DNA of 64,000 nucleotides from Phycisphaerae bacterium (GTDB lineage: Bacteria > Planctomycetota > Phycisphaerae > Phycisphaerales > SM1A02). The first letter of the stretch is position 1. Every line of letters begins with the position of its first letter. The DNA lies in NCBI GenBank assembly GCA_002709295.1, contig PAQL01000015.1, positions 62,001 through 126,000 on the forward strand, read 5' to 3'. The position numbers and the translations under genes are program-made. Below are positions 1 through 9,205 of the stretch, piece after piece. A model generated the notes under the pieces. The model searched no databases, was not told the origin of the DNA, and was given only the letters and a program-made list of their open reading frames with translations.

Positions 1-873
1 TCAGGTACCCGAGGCTTCGGTGGAGACGCCGGTGTCCGCAGGGGCGGGCGTTTCGGCCTCGGCGGGTGCTTCGGCGGCCGGAGCCTCGGTGGCCGGGTCG
101 CTGGCCCGGAACTGGCTGCGGCTGGAACGGCGTCGCGGAGCGGGGTTGTCGCCGTCCGAATCGCCTTCGCGTTCCGCGGCCGCGGCGAGGGCGGCCTTCT
201 CCCGGCCCTCTCCGGCGGCGTTGCAGAGCTCGCGGACGACCACGTCGATGGATCGCATCGAGTCGTCGTTGCCGGGGATCGGGATGTCGGCGAGGTTGGG
301 GTCGCCGTCGGTGTCGATCAGGCAGATGGTCGGGATGCCCAGGTTGCGGGCCTCGTTGAGGGCGTTCTTCTCGCGGTTCACGTCCACGACGACCATCGCA
401 CCCGGCAGCTTCGACATGTTGCGGATGCCGTTGAGGTTGCGGTGGATCTTCCGCTGCTCGCGGAGGAGCTGCGACTCCATCTTCTTGGAGTAGGACTTGA
501 TCTCGCCGGAGTCGATGAGCTGGTCGAGCTGCTCGAGTCTCTTGAGGCGTTCGCGGATGGTTCGGAAGTTGGTGAGGGTGCCGCCCAGCCACCGCTCGGT
601 GACGTAGGGCTGGTTCGATTCGGCGCAGTGCGTCTCGATCGCGTTCTGTGCCTGTCGCTTGGTGCCCACGAACACGACGTCCCGGCCTTCGCTGGTCACC
701 TTCTGGACGAGCTTGCGGGCGAGGAGGAGGCCCTTGATGGTCTCCTTGATGTCGATGATGTGGATCTGGTTCCTGGTCGCGAAGATGTACGGACGCATCT
801 TCGGGTTCCAGTTGCTTCGACGCTGGCCGAAGTGGATGCCCGCTTCGATGAGTTCCTTGACGAGGGATGCCAT
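1..873 (-). CDS. rpsB: 30S ribosomal protein S2
   Basis: Component of the small ribosomal subunit that helps load S1 and mRNA. The start [17 protein letters not shown] and the internal RYWLGG-like, [10 protein letters not shown] and [11 protein letters not shown] blocks are classic S2. The ATG at 873 begins exactly at the conserved N-terminus, and a GGAAAGG ribosome-binding site lies about 12 bases upstream; the reading frame stays open further upstream, but that part does not resemble protein. The product is 290 residues. The last 67 or so (from about residue 224) form an Ala/Pro/Glu-rich low-complexity tail with an Arg/Ser patch, which E. coli S2 lacks. The usual partner tsf would lie beyond base 1. 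A candidate promoter sits at 1167-1195. Confidence 0.97.
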   Translation of the reverse strand: MASLVKELIEAGIHFGQRRSNWNPKMRPYIFATRNQIHIIDIKETIKGLLLARKLVQKVTSEGRDVVFVGTKRQAQNAIETHCAESNQPYVTERWLGGTLTNFRTIRERLKRLEQLDQLIDSGEIKSYSKKMESQLLREQRKIHRNLNGIRNMSKLPGAMVVVDVNREKNALNEARNLGIPTICLIDTDGDPNLADIPIPGNDDSMRSIDVVVRELCNAAGEGREKAALAAAAEREGDSDGDNPAPRRRSSRSQFRASDPATEAPAAEAPAEAETPAPADTGVSTEASGT

Positions 874-1315
874 GGCGATGAGACCTTTCCGCCCGACGAT
901 GCGACGTGGGGCTGCGACGGTCCGGGTGAGCGGACGGCCGCGGAGAATGCAGCGACACCCACGAAGGCTTCCGGTGGCGGGTCTTCCGAAGGGGAGGACC
1001 GGGCGATCGTGCGAGGGCGCTTGACCGGGACGAGGAGAGGGATCCGAAACGACATTCGGAACCCGGGGTGCGACCGGGATGCCGGGCGCAGTCATTCCAG
1101 GGGGCCGCCACGACTCCCTGGCCGGCTCGTCGGGAGGAAAACGATCCAAACGAGGACGAATCGAACAGGATACCCGTCTCCCGCTCCGGAGGCAATGATC
1201 GGATCCGCTGCTCGACCCCGGACCCTCGTACCATGTCCGGGCCCCGAGCCGCCCCTTGGCGGTGTCTCCGCCCCGGCTCGAAACGGCTTCCTTGGCCCCT
1301 GATGGACGGATTTCA
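874..1315. other. Divergent intergenic region between rpsB and phosphohexomutase
   Basis: A 442-base stretch with no convincing gene. On the minus strand it holds a plausible sigma70-type promoter for rpsB (1167-1195), which would give an rpsB leader of nearly 300 bases. A small inverted repeat, TCCGAA/TTCGGA (1043-1048 and 1055-1060), lies in that leader. Long rpsB leaders in other bacteria can bind S2 for autoregulation; whether this one does is only inference. A GGACGGA stretch at 1303-1309 may be the ribosome-binding site of the rightward gene. Confidence 0.5.
1167..1195 (-). promoter_or_regulatory. Candidate sigma70-type promoter for rpsB
   Basis: Read on the minus strand, TTGCCT (1190-1195) and TATCCT (1167-1172) are separated by exactly 17 bases. 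The orientation and position fit transcription into rpsB. This is found by pattern only, in GC-rich DNA where chance matches are less frequent. Confidence 0.4.
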
Positions 1316-2707
1316 GTGATTGGGAAGGTCTTCAAGGCGTACGACGTTCGGGCCATCCACCCCCGGCCCCTCAGCGAGAAGGTGGCCTGGCAGGTGGGCC
1401 ACGGGGCCGCGACCCATCTGATGAACGAGGCACGAAAGGCCGGCCGGCTCGATCCGATGGGTCGTGCGGTCGTGGTCGGCCGGGACATGCGGACCAGCTC
1501 CCCGTCCCTCTCCGCGAGCCTGATCGACGGACTTCGCGACGCTGGGGCGACGGTCATCGACATCGGGCTCGTGGACACTCCGGCCGTCTCCTTCGCCATC
1601 AATCGATACGACACCGCCGGGGGCATCCAGGTCACCGCCAGTCACAATCCGGCGGCCTACAACGGCTTCAAGATCTCGGGCATCGATGCCCGGCCGGTCG
1701 GAACCGGAACCGGACTCGAGGAGGTCAAGCGACTTTCGGCGATGGCCGATCGTCAGAGGACCCCGTCCCGGGACACCCCGGTCGAGCATCGCGACCCCTG
1801 GCCGGAGTACCGGGACTTCCTGCTGGACCGGCTCGACGAGCGGATCCGCAGCGGCTCCCGGCGTCTTCGGATCGCCGTCGACGCCTCCAACGGAATGGCG
1901 GGTGCGATGATTCCGGCGGTCTTCGGCGATGTCCCCGGTCTCGACCTGGTAAGCATCAACTTCGACATGCCGGGCACCTTCGTCCACGATCCGAATCCCC
2001 TGGTCGAGGCCAACCTCGCCCAGGTGCGGGAGGCGGTGGTCGCCGAGAAGGCCGACTTCGGAGTGTGCTTCGACGGTGATGCCGACCGCTGCATGGTCGT
2101 CGACGAGCAGGGCCGGTCGGTGGGCTGCGATCTGCTCCTCGCCTGGATGGTCGGACCGGTCCTCGCCGCTCACCGCGGTGCGTCGATCGTCTACGACCTG
2201 CGTTCGAGCCGCGCGGTTCGGGAGGCGATCGAGCAGGGCGGCGGCACGCCGGTGGAGAGCCGGGTGGGACACGTCTTCATGAAGGCGGCCCTCCGCGAGA
2301 GCGGGGCCCCGATCGGTGGCGAGCTCTCCGGTCACTTCTACTTCCAGGACCACTTCGGGACGGATTCCGGGGCGAGGGCCTTCATCGAGGTCTGCAACCT
2401 GCTTGCCGGAGGCGGCACGGTCTCCGAGGCGATCGCGTCCCACGATCGATACGCCCGCAGCGGCGAGATCAACTTCGAGGTCGAATCGGTCGAGGACGCC
2501 CTCTCCGAGGTCGACCGGAAGTTCGGAGATCACGAGGTCTCACGGCTGGACGGGGTGAGTCACGATCTCGGGGAGTGGTGGAGCAACGTCCGGCCGAGCA
2601 ACACCGAGCCGCTTCTGCGTCTCAACGTGGAGGCGGTCGACGAGGCCACGCTGAAGCAGGCCCTCGACGGGTTCGTCGAGATGTTCGGAACCCCGGTGGA
2701 CCACTGA
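1316..2707 (+). CDS. Phosphomannomutase/phosphoglucomutase (phosphohexomutase)
   Basis: Interconverts hexose 1- and 6-phosphates through a phosphoserine enzyme, feeding nucleotide-sugar synthesis in the cytoplasm. The family signatures are in order: active-site TASHNP around residues 107-112 with the phosphoserine at about 109; metal loop DGDADR at 253-258; sugar-binding GGELSGH; and the phosphate-binding RPSNTEP near residue 426. The length of 463 residues matches the family. GTG at 1316 is chosen because it immediately precedes the conserved [11 protein letters not shown] start and follows GGACGGA; an in-frame start at 1256 would add 20 residues with no family match. PMM versus PGM preference cannot be settled from sequence. 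Confidence 0.92.
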   Translation: MIGKVFKAYDVRAIHPRPLSEKVAWQVGHGAATHLMNEARKAGRLDPMGRAVVVGRDMRTSSPSLSASLIDGLRDAGATVIDIGLVDTPAVSFAINRYDTAGGIQVTASHNPAAYNGFKISGIDARPVGTGTGLEEVKRLSAMADRQRTPSRDTPVEHRDPWPEYRDFLLDRLDERIRSGSRRLRIAVDASNGMAGAMIPAVFGDVPGLDLVSINFDMPGTFVHDPNPLVEANLAQVREAVVAEKADFGVCFDGDADRCMVVDEQGRSVGCDLLLAWMVGPVLAAHRGASIVYDLRSSRAVREAIEQGGGTPVESRVGHVFMKAALRESGAPIGGELSGHFYFQDHFGTDSGARAFIEVCNLLAGGGTVSEAIASHDRYARSGEINFEVESVEDALSEVDRKFGDHEVSRLDGVSHDLGEWWSNVRPSNTEPLLRLNVEAVDEATLKQALDGFVEMFGTPVDH

Positions 2708-2708
2708 A

Positions 2709-2723
2709 CCCCCGCGGCGGGGG
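2709..2723. terminator. Short GC hairpin between convergent genes
   Basis: CCCCCG (2709-2714) and CGGGGG (2718-2723) can pair around a 3-base loop just after the phosphohexomutase stop and before the end of leftward thiG. There is no T-tract, so it is only a weak terminator candidate. Confidence 0.3.
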
Positions 2724-2739
2724 CGGAGCCGGTCGTGGC

Positions 2740-3600
2740 TCACTCCCCGGGGATGTGCGAGATCACGCCGTCCCAGGGACTCGATGCGGTGGCGTAGAGG
2801 CGCTTCGGGATCCGACCAGATCGACATCCCAGCCAGCCGGCATCGCAGGCCAGTCGCATCGCCCGGGCCATCGAGACCGGATCGGCCGCGTGGGCGATGC
2901 CGGTGTTGAGCAGCACACCGTCGGCGCCGAGCTCCATCGCGAGGGTGACGTCGCTGGGGGTTCCCACCCCGGCATCGACGATCACCGGGTAGTCCGGTGA
3001 GCCGCCGTGGGCGGGATCCTTGAGCAGTTCGAGGATGATCCGGATCGCGGCGGGGTTGGCGATGCCGCGGCCGCTTCCGATCGGACTGCCGGCGGGCATG
3101 ACGCTGGTGGCGCCGGCGTCCCGGAGTCGGGCCGCCATGATCGGATCGTCGCTGGAGTAGCAGAGCACGTCGAAGCCGTCGGCGACGAGTTCCCGGCACG
3201 CCTCGAGGGTGCCGACCGGGTCGGGCAGCAGGGTGGTCCTGTCACCCAGCACCTCGAGCTTCACCCAGTCCTTGCCGGGATTGTCGAGCTGATCCAGAAG
3301 CTCCCGGCCCAGACGCGACACCCGCACCGCATCCTCGGCGCTGAAACAGCCGGCGGTGTTGGGCAGCACGGTCATCCGGTCGAGGTCGAGGTCCTCGAGG
3401 AGGGATCGCCCCTCCTCGTTGAAGAGGCGTTCCCGTCGCACGGCCACGGTGACGGCGTCGCAGCCGCTTTCCTGCAGCGCCGCCTGCATGGTCGAGGCAT
3501 CGGCGTACTTCCCGGTTCCGGCCACCAGGCGGCTGCGAAGCTCGAAGCGGCCGATGGGGAGCGGGGGGATGTCGAGGGTCTGGCTGGTGGTGTCTGGCAT
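2740..3600 (-). CDS. thiG: Thiazole synthase ThiG
   Basis: Builds the thiazole phosphate ring of thiamine from 1-deoxyxylulose 5-phosphate, dehydroglycine and ThiS thiocarboxylate. The 286-residue TIM barrel shows [13 protein letters not shown] near residues 20-32, NTAGC at 81-85, the [10 protein letters not shown] segment with the Schiff-base lysine at about 114, [13 protein letters not shown], and a C-terminal [11 protein letters not shown] phosphate-binding loop. The ATG at 3600 begins the family-type N-terminus; the reading frame continues upstream over thiS but that part is not protein-like. It follows thiS by 29 bases, so the two form a thiSG operon. The extra ring-forming genes (thiE, thiF, thiO/H) are not in the window. 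Confidence 0.96.
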   Translation of the reverse strand: MPDTTSQTLDIPPLPIGRFELRSRLVAGTGKYADASTMQAALQESGCDAVTVAVRRERLFNEEGRSLLEDLDLDRMTVLPNTAGCFSAEDAVRVSRLGRELLDQLDNPGKDWVKLEVLGDRTTLLPDPVGTLEACRELVADGFDVLCYSSDDPIMAARLRDAGATSVMPAGSPIGSGRGIANPAAIRIILELLKDPAHGGSPDYPVIVDAGVGTPSDVTLAMELGADGVLLNTGIAHAADPVSMARAMRLACDAGWLGCRSGRIPKRLYATASSPWDGVISHIPGE

Positions 3601-3629
3601 GGCTGGGCTCGAATCGGTGGCGGAGGGGG

Positions 3630-3830
3630 TCAGCCGCCTCCGACGAGGGTCACGATCTCGATGGCGTCTCCGGACCGCAGGGCGTGCTCGGCGTGGCTTC
3701 TCTTGGGGACGACGACCCGGTTGACCTCCACCGCGCACGGCCTGGAACCGAGTTCCAGGTCGTCCAGGAGCCCCGCGACGGTCACGGAGTCGGGGTACTC
3801 TCGGGCATCGCCATTGACGGTGATCCGCAT
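3630..3830 (-). CDS. thiS: Sulfur carrier protein ThiS
   Basis: A 66-residue ubiquitin-fold sulfur carrier. Its C-terminal glycine is adenylated and converted to a thiocarboxylate, the sulfur donor to ThiG. It begins [13 protein letters not shown], has the expected VAVNR-like strand ([12 protein letters not shown]) and ends VTLVGGG, which supplies the essential Gly-Gly end plus one extra glycine. The ATG at 3830 is chosen for its match to the family start and length. The gene lies directly upstream of thiG in the same direction. Confidence 0.95.
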   Translation of the reverse strand: MRITVNGDAREYPDSVTVAGLLDDLELGSRPCAVEVNRVVVPKRSHAEHALRSGDAIEIVTLVGGG

Positions 3831-3888
3831 CCGGGCATGATAGGAGGCGAACCGCTCCTGTCTCCGCATTCGTCCAGGGATCCCCAGC

Positions 3889-4719
3889 ATGATTGTCGAC
3901 CTGATGGACAGATCAAGGACCTCCCGCACCGCTCCCGGCCGCCGGGGTGTCGCACGGCTGCTTTCCGGACTGGTCCTGACCGGGCTCGCGGCCGGCTGCG
4001 GAAGCGAGGACTACGACACCTCGACTCCGGAGGCGGTCCTCGCCTCCGCCCGGGCGATGGTCGAGAACGGCGATGCGAACCGGCTTCCCGAGCTGATCCA
4101 CTTCGAGGCCCGGGACATCGAGTTCGACGACGGTGTCACGGAGGCCAGTGCGATCGAGGAGGTCAAGGCCAAGCTCTCCGAACTCATGGGCCGGCTGTGG
4201 GTGATCGGAGAGGAGCTTCAGGCCCGCTTCCCGGACGAGTCACTGGACACCCTGGACGAGGCAGTGACCATGGTCGAGTCCGAGGGCGGGGGTGACTGGA
4301 CCGACATCGTCGGGCAGATCCTCACCAGTCCCTACGAATTCCTCGACGAGGGTGAGGGACGCATCGAGATCCTCGATCTCGGAGACGGCACGGCTGCGGT
4401 GCTCTGGGACGACGAGCCGGCCCTCGGGGGGTTCATCGCGATGCTCGAGACCGACGACGGCTGGCGGGCGAGCGTTCCGATCGAGCTGGTCCGCGACACC
4501 GAGTACTGGCCGCAGACCCGATGGGAGTGGTCGGTCGTCGCCTCGATGCTTCTCTCGATCGAGAACGCGCTCGAGGATTTCGAGAACGACGTCCGAAGCG
4601 ATCGCTTCCGGACCCTCTCGCAGGCCGCGGCCAGCGCCGGTCGCATCGTCGGCGAGTCCGCGGTCGTGCAGGGCATCATCTACGGCATGATGAAGCGGGA
4701 CGTCGACGAGGACGAGTGA
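3889..4719 (+). CDS. Predicted lipoprotein of unknown function
   Basis: A 276-residue protein with an arginine-rich n-region, a hydrophobic stretch and a lipobox LAAGC with the acylated cysteine at residue 37, so it should be a membrane-anchored lipoprotein. The mature part is very acidic and mostly helical or mixed. It opens with [26 protein letters not shown], a pattern common in small exported planctomycete proteins that begin with a helical pair. [24 protein letters not shown] segment resembles the beta-hairpin of NTF2-like folds, but I cannot assign a family. It diverges from thiS across only 58 bases and converges with the Usp gene. Confidence 0.75.
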   Translation: MIVDLMDRSRTSRTAPGRRGVARLLSGLVLTGLAAGCGSEDYDTSTPEAVLASARAMVENGDANRLPELIHFEARDIEFDDGVTEASAIEEVKAKLSELMGRLWVIGEELQARFPDESLDTLDEAVTMVESEGGGDWTDIVGQILTSPYEFLDEGEGRIEILDLGDGTAAVLWDDEPALGGFIAMLETDDGWRASVPIELVRDTEYWPQTRWEWSVVASMLLSIENALEDFENDVRSDRFRTLSQAAASAGRIVGESAVVQGIIYGMMKRDVDEDE

Positions 4720-4734
4720 TTCCGGCCCCGTCGT

Positions 4735-5565
4735 TCAGCGCCTGAGGAACAACGGGACCGAACTGGTCTCGAGCAGCGAGGCCGCGGTGTCGCCGGCCGG
4801 CAGGCGGGAGAGACCCCTTCGGCCCACTGCGCCCATCACCACGAGATCGGCCTCGATGTCCGTCGCCTCCGCCAGGATCGCGGTGGAGGGCGGGTCCTCG
4901 AGCACCGCGGTCTCGACCGTGTAGCCGTGGAGTTCCAGATACCCCCGTCCTTCGGCGAGGATCGCATCGGGGTCGCTCTCGTCGTCCCGGCAGTACACCA
5001 GCCGGATCAGCGAGGGATCGAACGCCCTCAGGGTGGTGAAGGAACGAAGAGCGTTGGCCGAGGCCATCGAGCCGTCGTAGGCGACCAGGACCTTCGAGAC
5101 CGGGCGGGCCCCCTCGGGCATCGCGATGATCGGTCGATTGGAGGCGGTGGCGACGCGGGCGATGAAGTCGTCGGCGTGATCCACGGTTCCGTAGTCGAAG
5201 GCATGGCGGATGCCGATGATCGAGAGGTCCGCGAGCTTCATGGCCTCGACCAGCACCTCCTGGGCGTCGCCGTCGGTCCGCTCGGCGCGTCCGGGGAGAC
5301 CGGAGTCGGCGAGGACCCTCTCGAATCGCCCGATCGCGTCGTCGATGGCCTCTTCGATCCTTCGCCGGCGGTCGTCGCGAAGATCCGCCGCCGAGGCGCC
5401 GCCGCCGATCGGGGCGGCCTGGGCGGGATCGACGAGGGTCTCGTCCATGACCGCGAGTCCGATGATCTCGGCGCGGTTGCGGCGGGCGATCTGCACCGCC
5501 TCCGCCATCGCGGAATCCATGTATCGGGACCCACCCAGCGCCACCAACACTCGCTTCAAAGCCAT
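4735..5565 (-). CDS. Tandem universal stress protein (two UspA domains)
   Basis: A 276-residue cytoplasmic protein with two Usp folds, roughly residues 1-148 and 155-276. Each begins with a beta-strand leading to an Asp/Gly loop (RVLVALGGSRYMD and KVLVAYDGSMAS). The second domain ends with the nucleotide-loop pattern G-x2-G-x9-G (GAVGRRGLSRLPAGD), but the residue after the last Gly is Asp rather than the usual Ser/Thr, so ATP binding may be altered. It lies 43 bases downstream of the NhaD-type antiporter on the same strand and is probably cotranscribed; Usp proteins are often coupled to transporters. Start ATG 5565 begins the first Usp strand. Confidence 0.88.
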   Translation of the reverse strand: MALKRVLVALGGSRYMDSAMAEAVQIARRNRAEIIGLAVMDETLVDPAQAAPIGGGASAADLRDDRRRRIEEAIDDAIGRFERVLADSGLPGRAERTDGDAQEVLVEAMKLADLSIIGIRHAFDYGTVDHADDFIARVATASNRPIIAMPEGARPVSKVLVAYDGSMASANALRSFTTLRAFDPSLIRLVYCRDDESDPDAILAEGRGYLELHGYTVETAVLEDPPSTAILAEATDIEADLVVMGAVGRRGLSRLPAGDTAASLLETSSVPLFLRR

Positions 5566-5608
5566 GCCTGGTCTCCCGGACCTCGCGGTCCGCCGTCGAA
5601 CCGCGTGC

Positions 5609-7177
5609 TCAGAGGAAGAGCAGGTGCACGAGCAGGAAGCACGGCACCAGCACGAGGCCACTGTAGATCATGTAGCCGAAGAAGCTCGGCATCCGGACGC
5701 CTTCCTGTTCCGCGATCGACTTCACCATGAAGTTCGGGCCGTTGCCGATGTAGGTGTTGGCTCCCATGAACACCGCGCCGAGGCTGATGCCGATCAGAAG
5801 ATCCTCGCGGATGAACCCGCCCGCGGATCCGGTGAGGGCGACGATGCCGTCTCCGGGTGCGTCGTTCAGGCTTTCCGCGGTCTGGAAGAAGACGAGGTAG
5901 GTCGGGGCGTTGTCGAGAAAGCTCGAGAGGATCCCGGTCAGCCAGTAGAACTGGCCGGAGGTCTCCAGTCCGAGGTCGGCGCCGTGGGCCTTGAGGACCG
6001 CGAGCGGCACCTGCATGGTGATGAAGATGCCGACGAACAGCGCCGCGACCTCGGCGATCGCGTGGTAGTTGAACCGGTTGGCGGCCCGCACCCCCGAGGG
6101 CGTGATGGCGAGGCTCAGACCGGCGAGCCCGAGCATGACCAGTTCCCTCATGAAGGGGAAGGCGTTCCATTCGGTGCCCGGGAGCGGCTTGGAGGGATCC
6201 AGCAGGGCGACGGCGAAGACCACGCCGACCAGCAGCAGGAGATTCACCCAGCCTCGAAGGCGGAGCGGGCGACGCCGGGTGTCGTCCCTCTGCAGATCGC
6301 TCGGCGCCTCGCGGGAGAACATGATGGTGTCCCAGACCCAGTAGACCGCGAGGAGGATCGCGCCCAGGAAGGCCCATTCCTTCCAGAGCATGAGGGTCCA
6401 GGTGAAGGGGACGCCCTTGAGGTAGCCGAGGAACAGCGGGGGATCGCCGATGGGCAGGAGGGTGCCGCCGATGTTGCTGACGAGGAAGATGAAGAAGACG
6501 ACGGTGTGGACCCGGTACCTACGATCCCGGTTGGTCTCCAGCAGCGGTCGGATGAGCAGCATGCTGGCCCCGGTGGTGCCGATGAAGCTCGCGATCAGGG
6601 TGCCCACGAAGATGAAGCTCGCGTTCACCGTGGGGGTCGCCTTGAGATCCCCGCTGATCGAGATCCCGCCCGAGATCACGTAGAGCGAGAACAGCAGCAT
6701 GATGAACGGGACGTACTCGCCCGGGATCGCATGCTCGATCGCGAGCAGGGCGCCGATCGGCGAATCGAGGGTCGCGTAGTAGACGAGGGTGACGAACGCG
6801 AGACCCAGCGAGACCGCCAGTCGATTGGTGTTGCTCTCCCACCAGTGCATGGTCGAGCGGAGCAGCGGCAGGATCGCGATCGCCAGAAGCAGCAGCACGA
6901 AGGGGATGGTGCCGATCTGCCAGAGGTGGGGCACGCCGTGGTCGTGATGGCCGTGATCGTGTCCGGCGTGATCGTGATCGCCCTCTTCGACGCCGCTTTC
7001 CGCGTCCGGGGGTGCGGCTGCCTCGCCGAACGGCTGCGCCGCCTGTTCCATCGCGCCGGCATCGGGCCCGTGCAGATCGACCACCAGGGGGGCGAGCACG
7101 AGCAGGGCGAGAATCGCCAGCCCGATGAGGTTGGGGATCTTGAGCGGGTTGCCTTGGGATTCGGAATGGGCGGTCAT
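5609..7177 (-). CDS. nhaD: NhaD-type Na+/H+ antiporter with His-rich loop
   Basis: A polytopic inner-membrane protein of 522 residues with about 12 hydrophobic helices. NhaD/ion-transporter-superfamily hallmarks include FVGTLIASFIGTTGASMLLIRPLL, SNIGGTLLPIGDPPLFLGYLKGVPF, SSFLDNAPTYLVFFQ and GANTYIGNGPNFMVKSIAE. It probably exchanges Na+ (or Li+) for protons, which suits a marine cell. After helix 1, residues 67-84 form a loop of alternating His and Asp (DHDHAGHDHGHHDH), which is unusual for the family and could bind metal or sense pH. ATG 7177 is the last start before that helix and begins MTAHSESQ. It is upstream of the Usp gene. Confidence 0.85.
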   Translation of the reverse strand: MTAHSESQGNPLKIPNLIGLAILALLVLAPLVVDLHGPDAGAMEQAAQPFGEAAAPPDAESGVEEGDHDHAGHDHGHHDHGVPHLWQIGTIPFVLLLLAIAILPLLRSTMHWWESNTNRLAVSLGLAFVTLVYYATLDSPIGALLAIEHAIPGEYVPFIMLLFSLYVISGGISISGDLKATPTVNASFIFVGTLIASFIGTTGASMLLIRPLLETNRDRRYRVHTVVFFIFLVSNIGGTLLPIGDPPLFLGYLKGVPFTWTLMLWKEWAFLGAILLAVYWVWDTIMFSREAPSDLQRDDTRRRPLRLRGWVNLLLLVGVVFAVALLDPSKPLPGTEWNAFPFMRELVMLGLAGLSLAITPSGVRAANRFNYHAIAEVAALFVGIFITMQVPLAVLKAHGADLGLETSGQFYWLTGILSSFLDNAPTYLVFFQTAESLNDAPGDGIVALTGSAGGFIREDLLIGISLGAVFMGANTYIGNGPNFMVKSIAEQEGVRMPSFFGYMIYSGLVLVPCFLLVHLLFL

Positions 7178-7267
7178 CGGGGGCGGATCCGGCTGCGGGC
7201 GGGTTCGGCGGCGTACTCTACAGAAACCTGCGGGCCGACCCGTTGGATCCCATGGACCAGGATTCCC

Positions 7268-9205
7268 GTGCATCGATTCCTCCACATCATCATCGTTCTG
7301 GGCTCGGTGTTCGCCTCTGCGAACTCGAACATCGCCATGGCCGACCCTTGGAACGGGGGTCAGGACGGGAAGGTGATCCGGGACATCGGCCGATTCGATC
7401 GGCAGATCGACGGGGTCGGGGCGTGCCGGGCCCTGGCCCTCTGGACGCCGGGCCCGGGTGAGGACCCCGTCGTGCTGCTCGTGGACGAGGGGGGCTCCCT
7501 GGTGGGCGGCCCGCATGCCTCCGACATGCACAAGGGCCTTCGCGACGTGGCCGTCTCCGGCGACGGCGTCGTGGTCGTGGGCGGTCATGAGGGGATCTCG
7601 GTCCACGATGTTGAACAACGTCCCGGTCGGGTCGGATGGTGGAGCCCGCCCCTCGACATGCCGGTGGGCTCGGTCTCGGTCGGCGGCGATCCGGTCCGGG
7701 TGTTGGCGATCGGCGCCCCGGGCACCAGCGAGGACGGCACGGTCGTGGCATTCGATCCCCGCCCCGACGGGGATGGGGAGTTCTGGAGACTGCCCCGGGC
7801 GTATCCCGGAGCCCGTGGCCTGGTCGTCCTGCCCGACGGTTCGACCTGGATCGCCGACACCGATCGCCATCGCATCGTCAAGCTCGATCCCGCGGGCCTC
7901 GAGGTTCGAACCATCGGAGACCGGGGGGCGTTCCCGGGACTCTTCAACACCCCGGTGGATCTCGCGGTCCACGGTGATCGTCTCTACGTGGCCGACCACC
8001 TGAACCATCGGGTCTCCGTGCACCGGGTCGAGGATGGTGCGTTTCTCTCCCAGTGGGGCATGCATGCGGTGAAGCCCCGCGAGGGTGCGGGCCGGATCCA
8101 CTACCCCGAAGGGGTGTCGTTGTCGCCGGACGGAGACGAGATCTTCGTGCTGGAACCGTTCGAGCGGCGGTACCAGGTCTTCGGCAGACTCGAGGAGGGG
8201 GAGGATGCCGCCGGGGCCGGGCTTCCCCAGCGGCTCGGAGTCGAGAGTCACTTCGGCACGGACATCGCCGCCGACGGCGACTGGCTCGCGATGTGGGAGC
8301 CGGAAGGCGGAGTGGTGCTCGTGTTCAACACCGCTCACGGCATCCCGCTTCATCTCTCGAACTTCACCAGTGCGGGTCCGCCTCCCGCCGGGGTCGGCCG
8401 GCTCGCGTCGATCGCGGTCGACGGTGAACGCGGCGAGGTCTGGCTCGTCGACGCCGGACATCGGCGTCTTTCCCGCTGGCAACTGCGCCCGGAACGGCCG
8501 GGGGAGCTGGTCTTCGACCCCTTCATGGGACGGCTGGCCCGCGGCTGGTCCTACCGGGCCATCGAGGAGGGGCTCGCCGAGGACCGTGGAGACGATGCCT
8601 GGATCGATCTGGTCGATGCCGAGGTCTCCGGCGGTCGTGTGCACCTTCTGGATGCGGCGGGGCCGGCGATCATCGTCACGGACCGGACCCTCGGCATCGA
8701 GCGGGTGGTGCCGCTTCCGGGGGGCATCCGCCCATCGCAGTTCGCGGCGACCGGCGACGGCCGCGACGGCTGGGTCGTGATCGATCCCGACGCGGGGCAG
8801 GCCTGGTCGATCGACCCGGAGGGCGCGGCGACCTCGAAGTCGCTCCGCTCGCAGGGCATCGAGCGTCCCTTCGGCATCGTGGTGACCGACGACGGATTCG
8901 CGGTCTCGGATCGTGCCACTGATCGCATCGTCATGCTGGACGGAAACCTCGACCTCACGCTGGCCGCGGGGGAGACCGGGGTGTGGGACGGCGCTCTCTG
9001 GCGTCCGGTCGGACTGGCGTCCCTTCCCGGAGGTGCGGTTGCGGTGGTTGACCAGGGCAACCATCGCGCCCAGGCCTTCGATCCCGCGACCGGCGACTGG
9101 CGGATGACCTTCAGTCTCGGTCAGGGACACGATCGGCCGATGCTTCTCAAGGAGGACTTCATGCCCGGCCCGATCCGAAGCGAATCCGAGGAGGTCGACC
9201 CATGA
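7268..9205 (+). CDS. Exported NHL-repeat beta-propeller protein
   Basis: A 645-residue protein starting at GTG 7268. Its signal peptide (VHRFLHIIIVLGSVFASANS or through AMA) predicts periplasmic or cell-surface location. NHL-type blades recur, for example GLVVLPDGSTWIADTDRHRI, DLAVHGDRLYVADHLNHRV and SIAVDGERGEVWLVDAGHRR, so one or two beta-propellers fill the chain. Substrate and partner are unknown. The TGA overlaps the next ATG by four bases, and that gene overlaps a di-haem peroxidase, suggesting one functional unit. GTG is chosen because it gives the signal peptide immediately; the reading frame is open far upstream but antisense to nhaD. Confidence 0.82.
   Translation: MHRFLHIIIVLGSVFASANSNIAMADPWNGGQDGKVIRDIGRFDRQIDGVGACRALALWTPGPGEDPVVLLVDEGGSLVGGPHASDMHKGLRDVAVSGDGVVVVGGHEGISVHDVEQRPGRVGWWSPPLDMPVGSVSVGGDPVRVLAIGAPGTSEDGTVVAFDPRPDGDGEFWRLPRAYPGARGLVVLPDGSTWIADTDRHRIVKLDPAGLEVRTIGDRGAFPGLFNTPVDLAVHGDRLYVADHLNHRVSVHRVEDGAFLSQWGMHAVKPREGAGRIHYPEGVSLSPDGDEIFVLEPFERRYQVFGRLEEGEDAAGAGLPQRLGVESHFGTDIAADGDWLAMWEPEGGVVLVFNTAHGIPLHLSNFTSAGPPPAGVGRLASIAVDGERGEVWLVDAGHRRLSRWQLRPERPGELVFDPFMGRLARGWSYRAIEEGLAEDRGDDAWIDLVDAEVSGGRVHLLDAAGPAIIVTDRTLGIERVVPLPGGIRPSQFAATGDGRDGWVVIDPDAGQAWSIDPEGAATSKSLRSQGIERPFGIVVTDDGFAVSDRATDRIVMLDGNLDLTLAAGETGVWDGALWRPVGLASLPGGAVAVVDQGNHRAQAFDPATGDWRMTFSLGQGHDRPMLLKEDFMPGPIRSESEEVDP

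Noticed and set aside
1043-1060. Hairpin TCCGAA/TTCGGA in the rpsB leader as an S2-binding motif
   Set aside because: Only six base pairs and no recognised S2-leader consensus; kept as an observation only.
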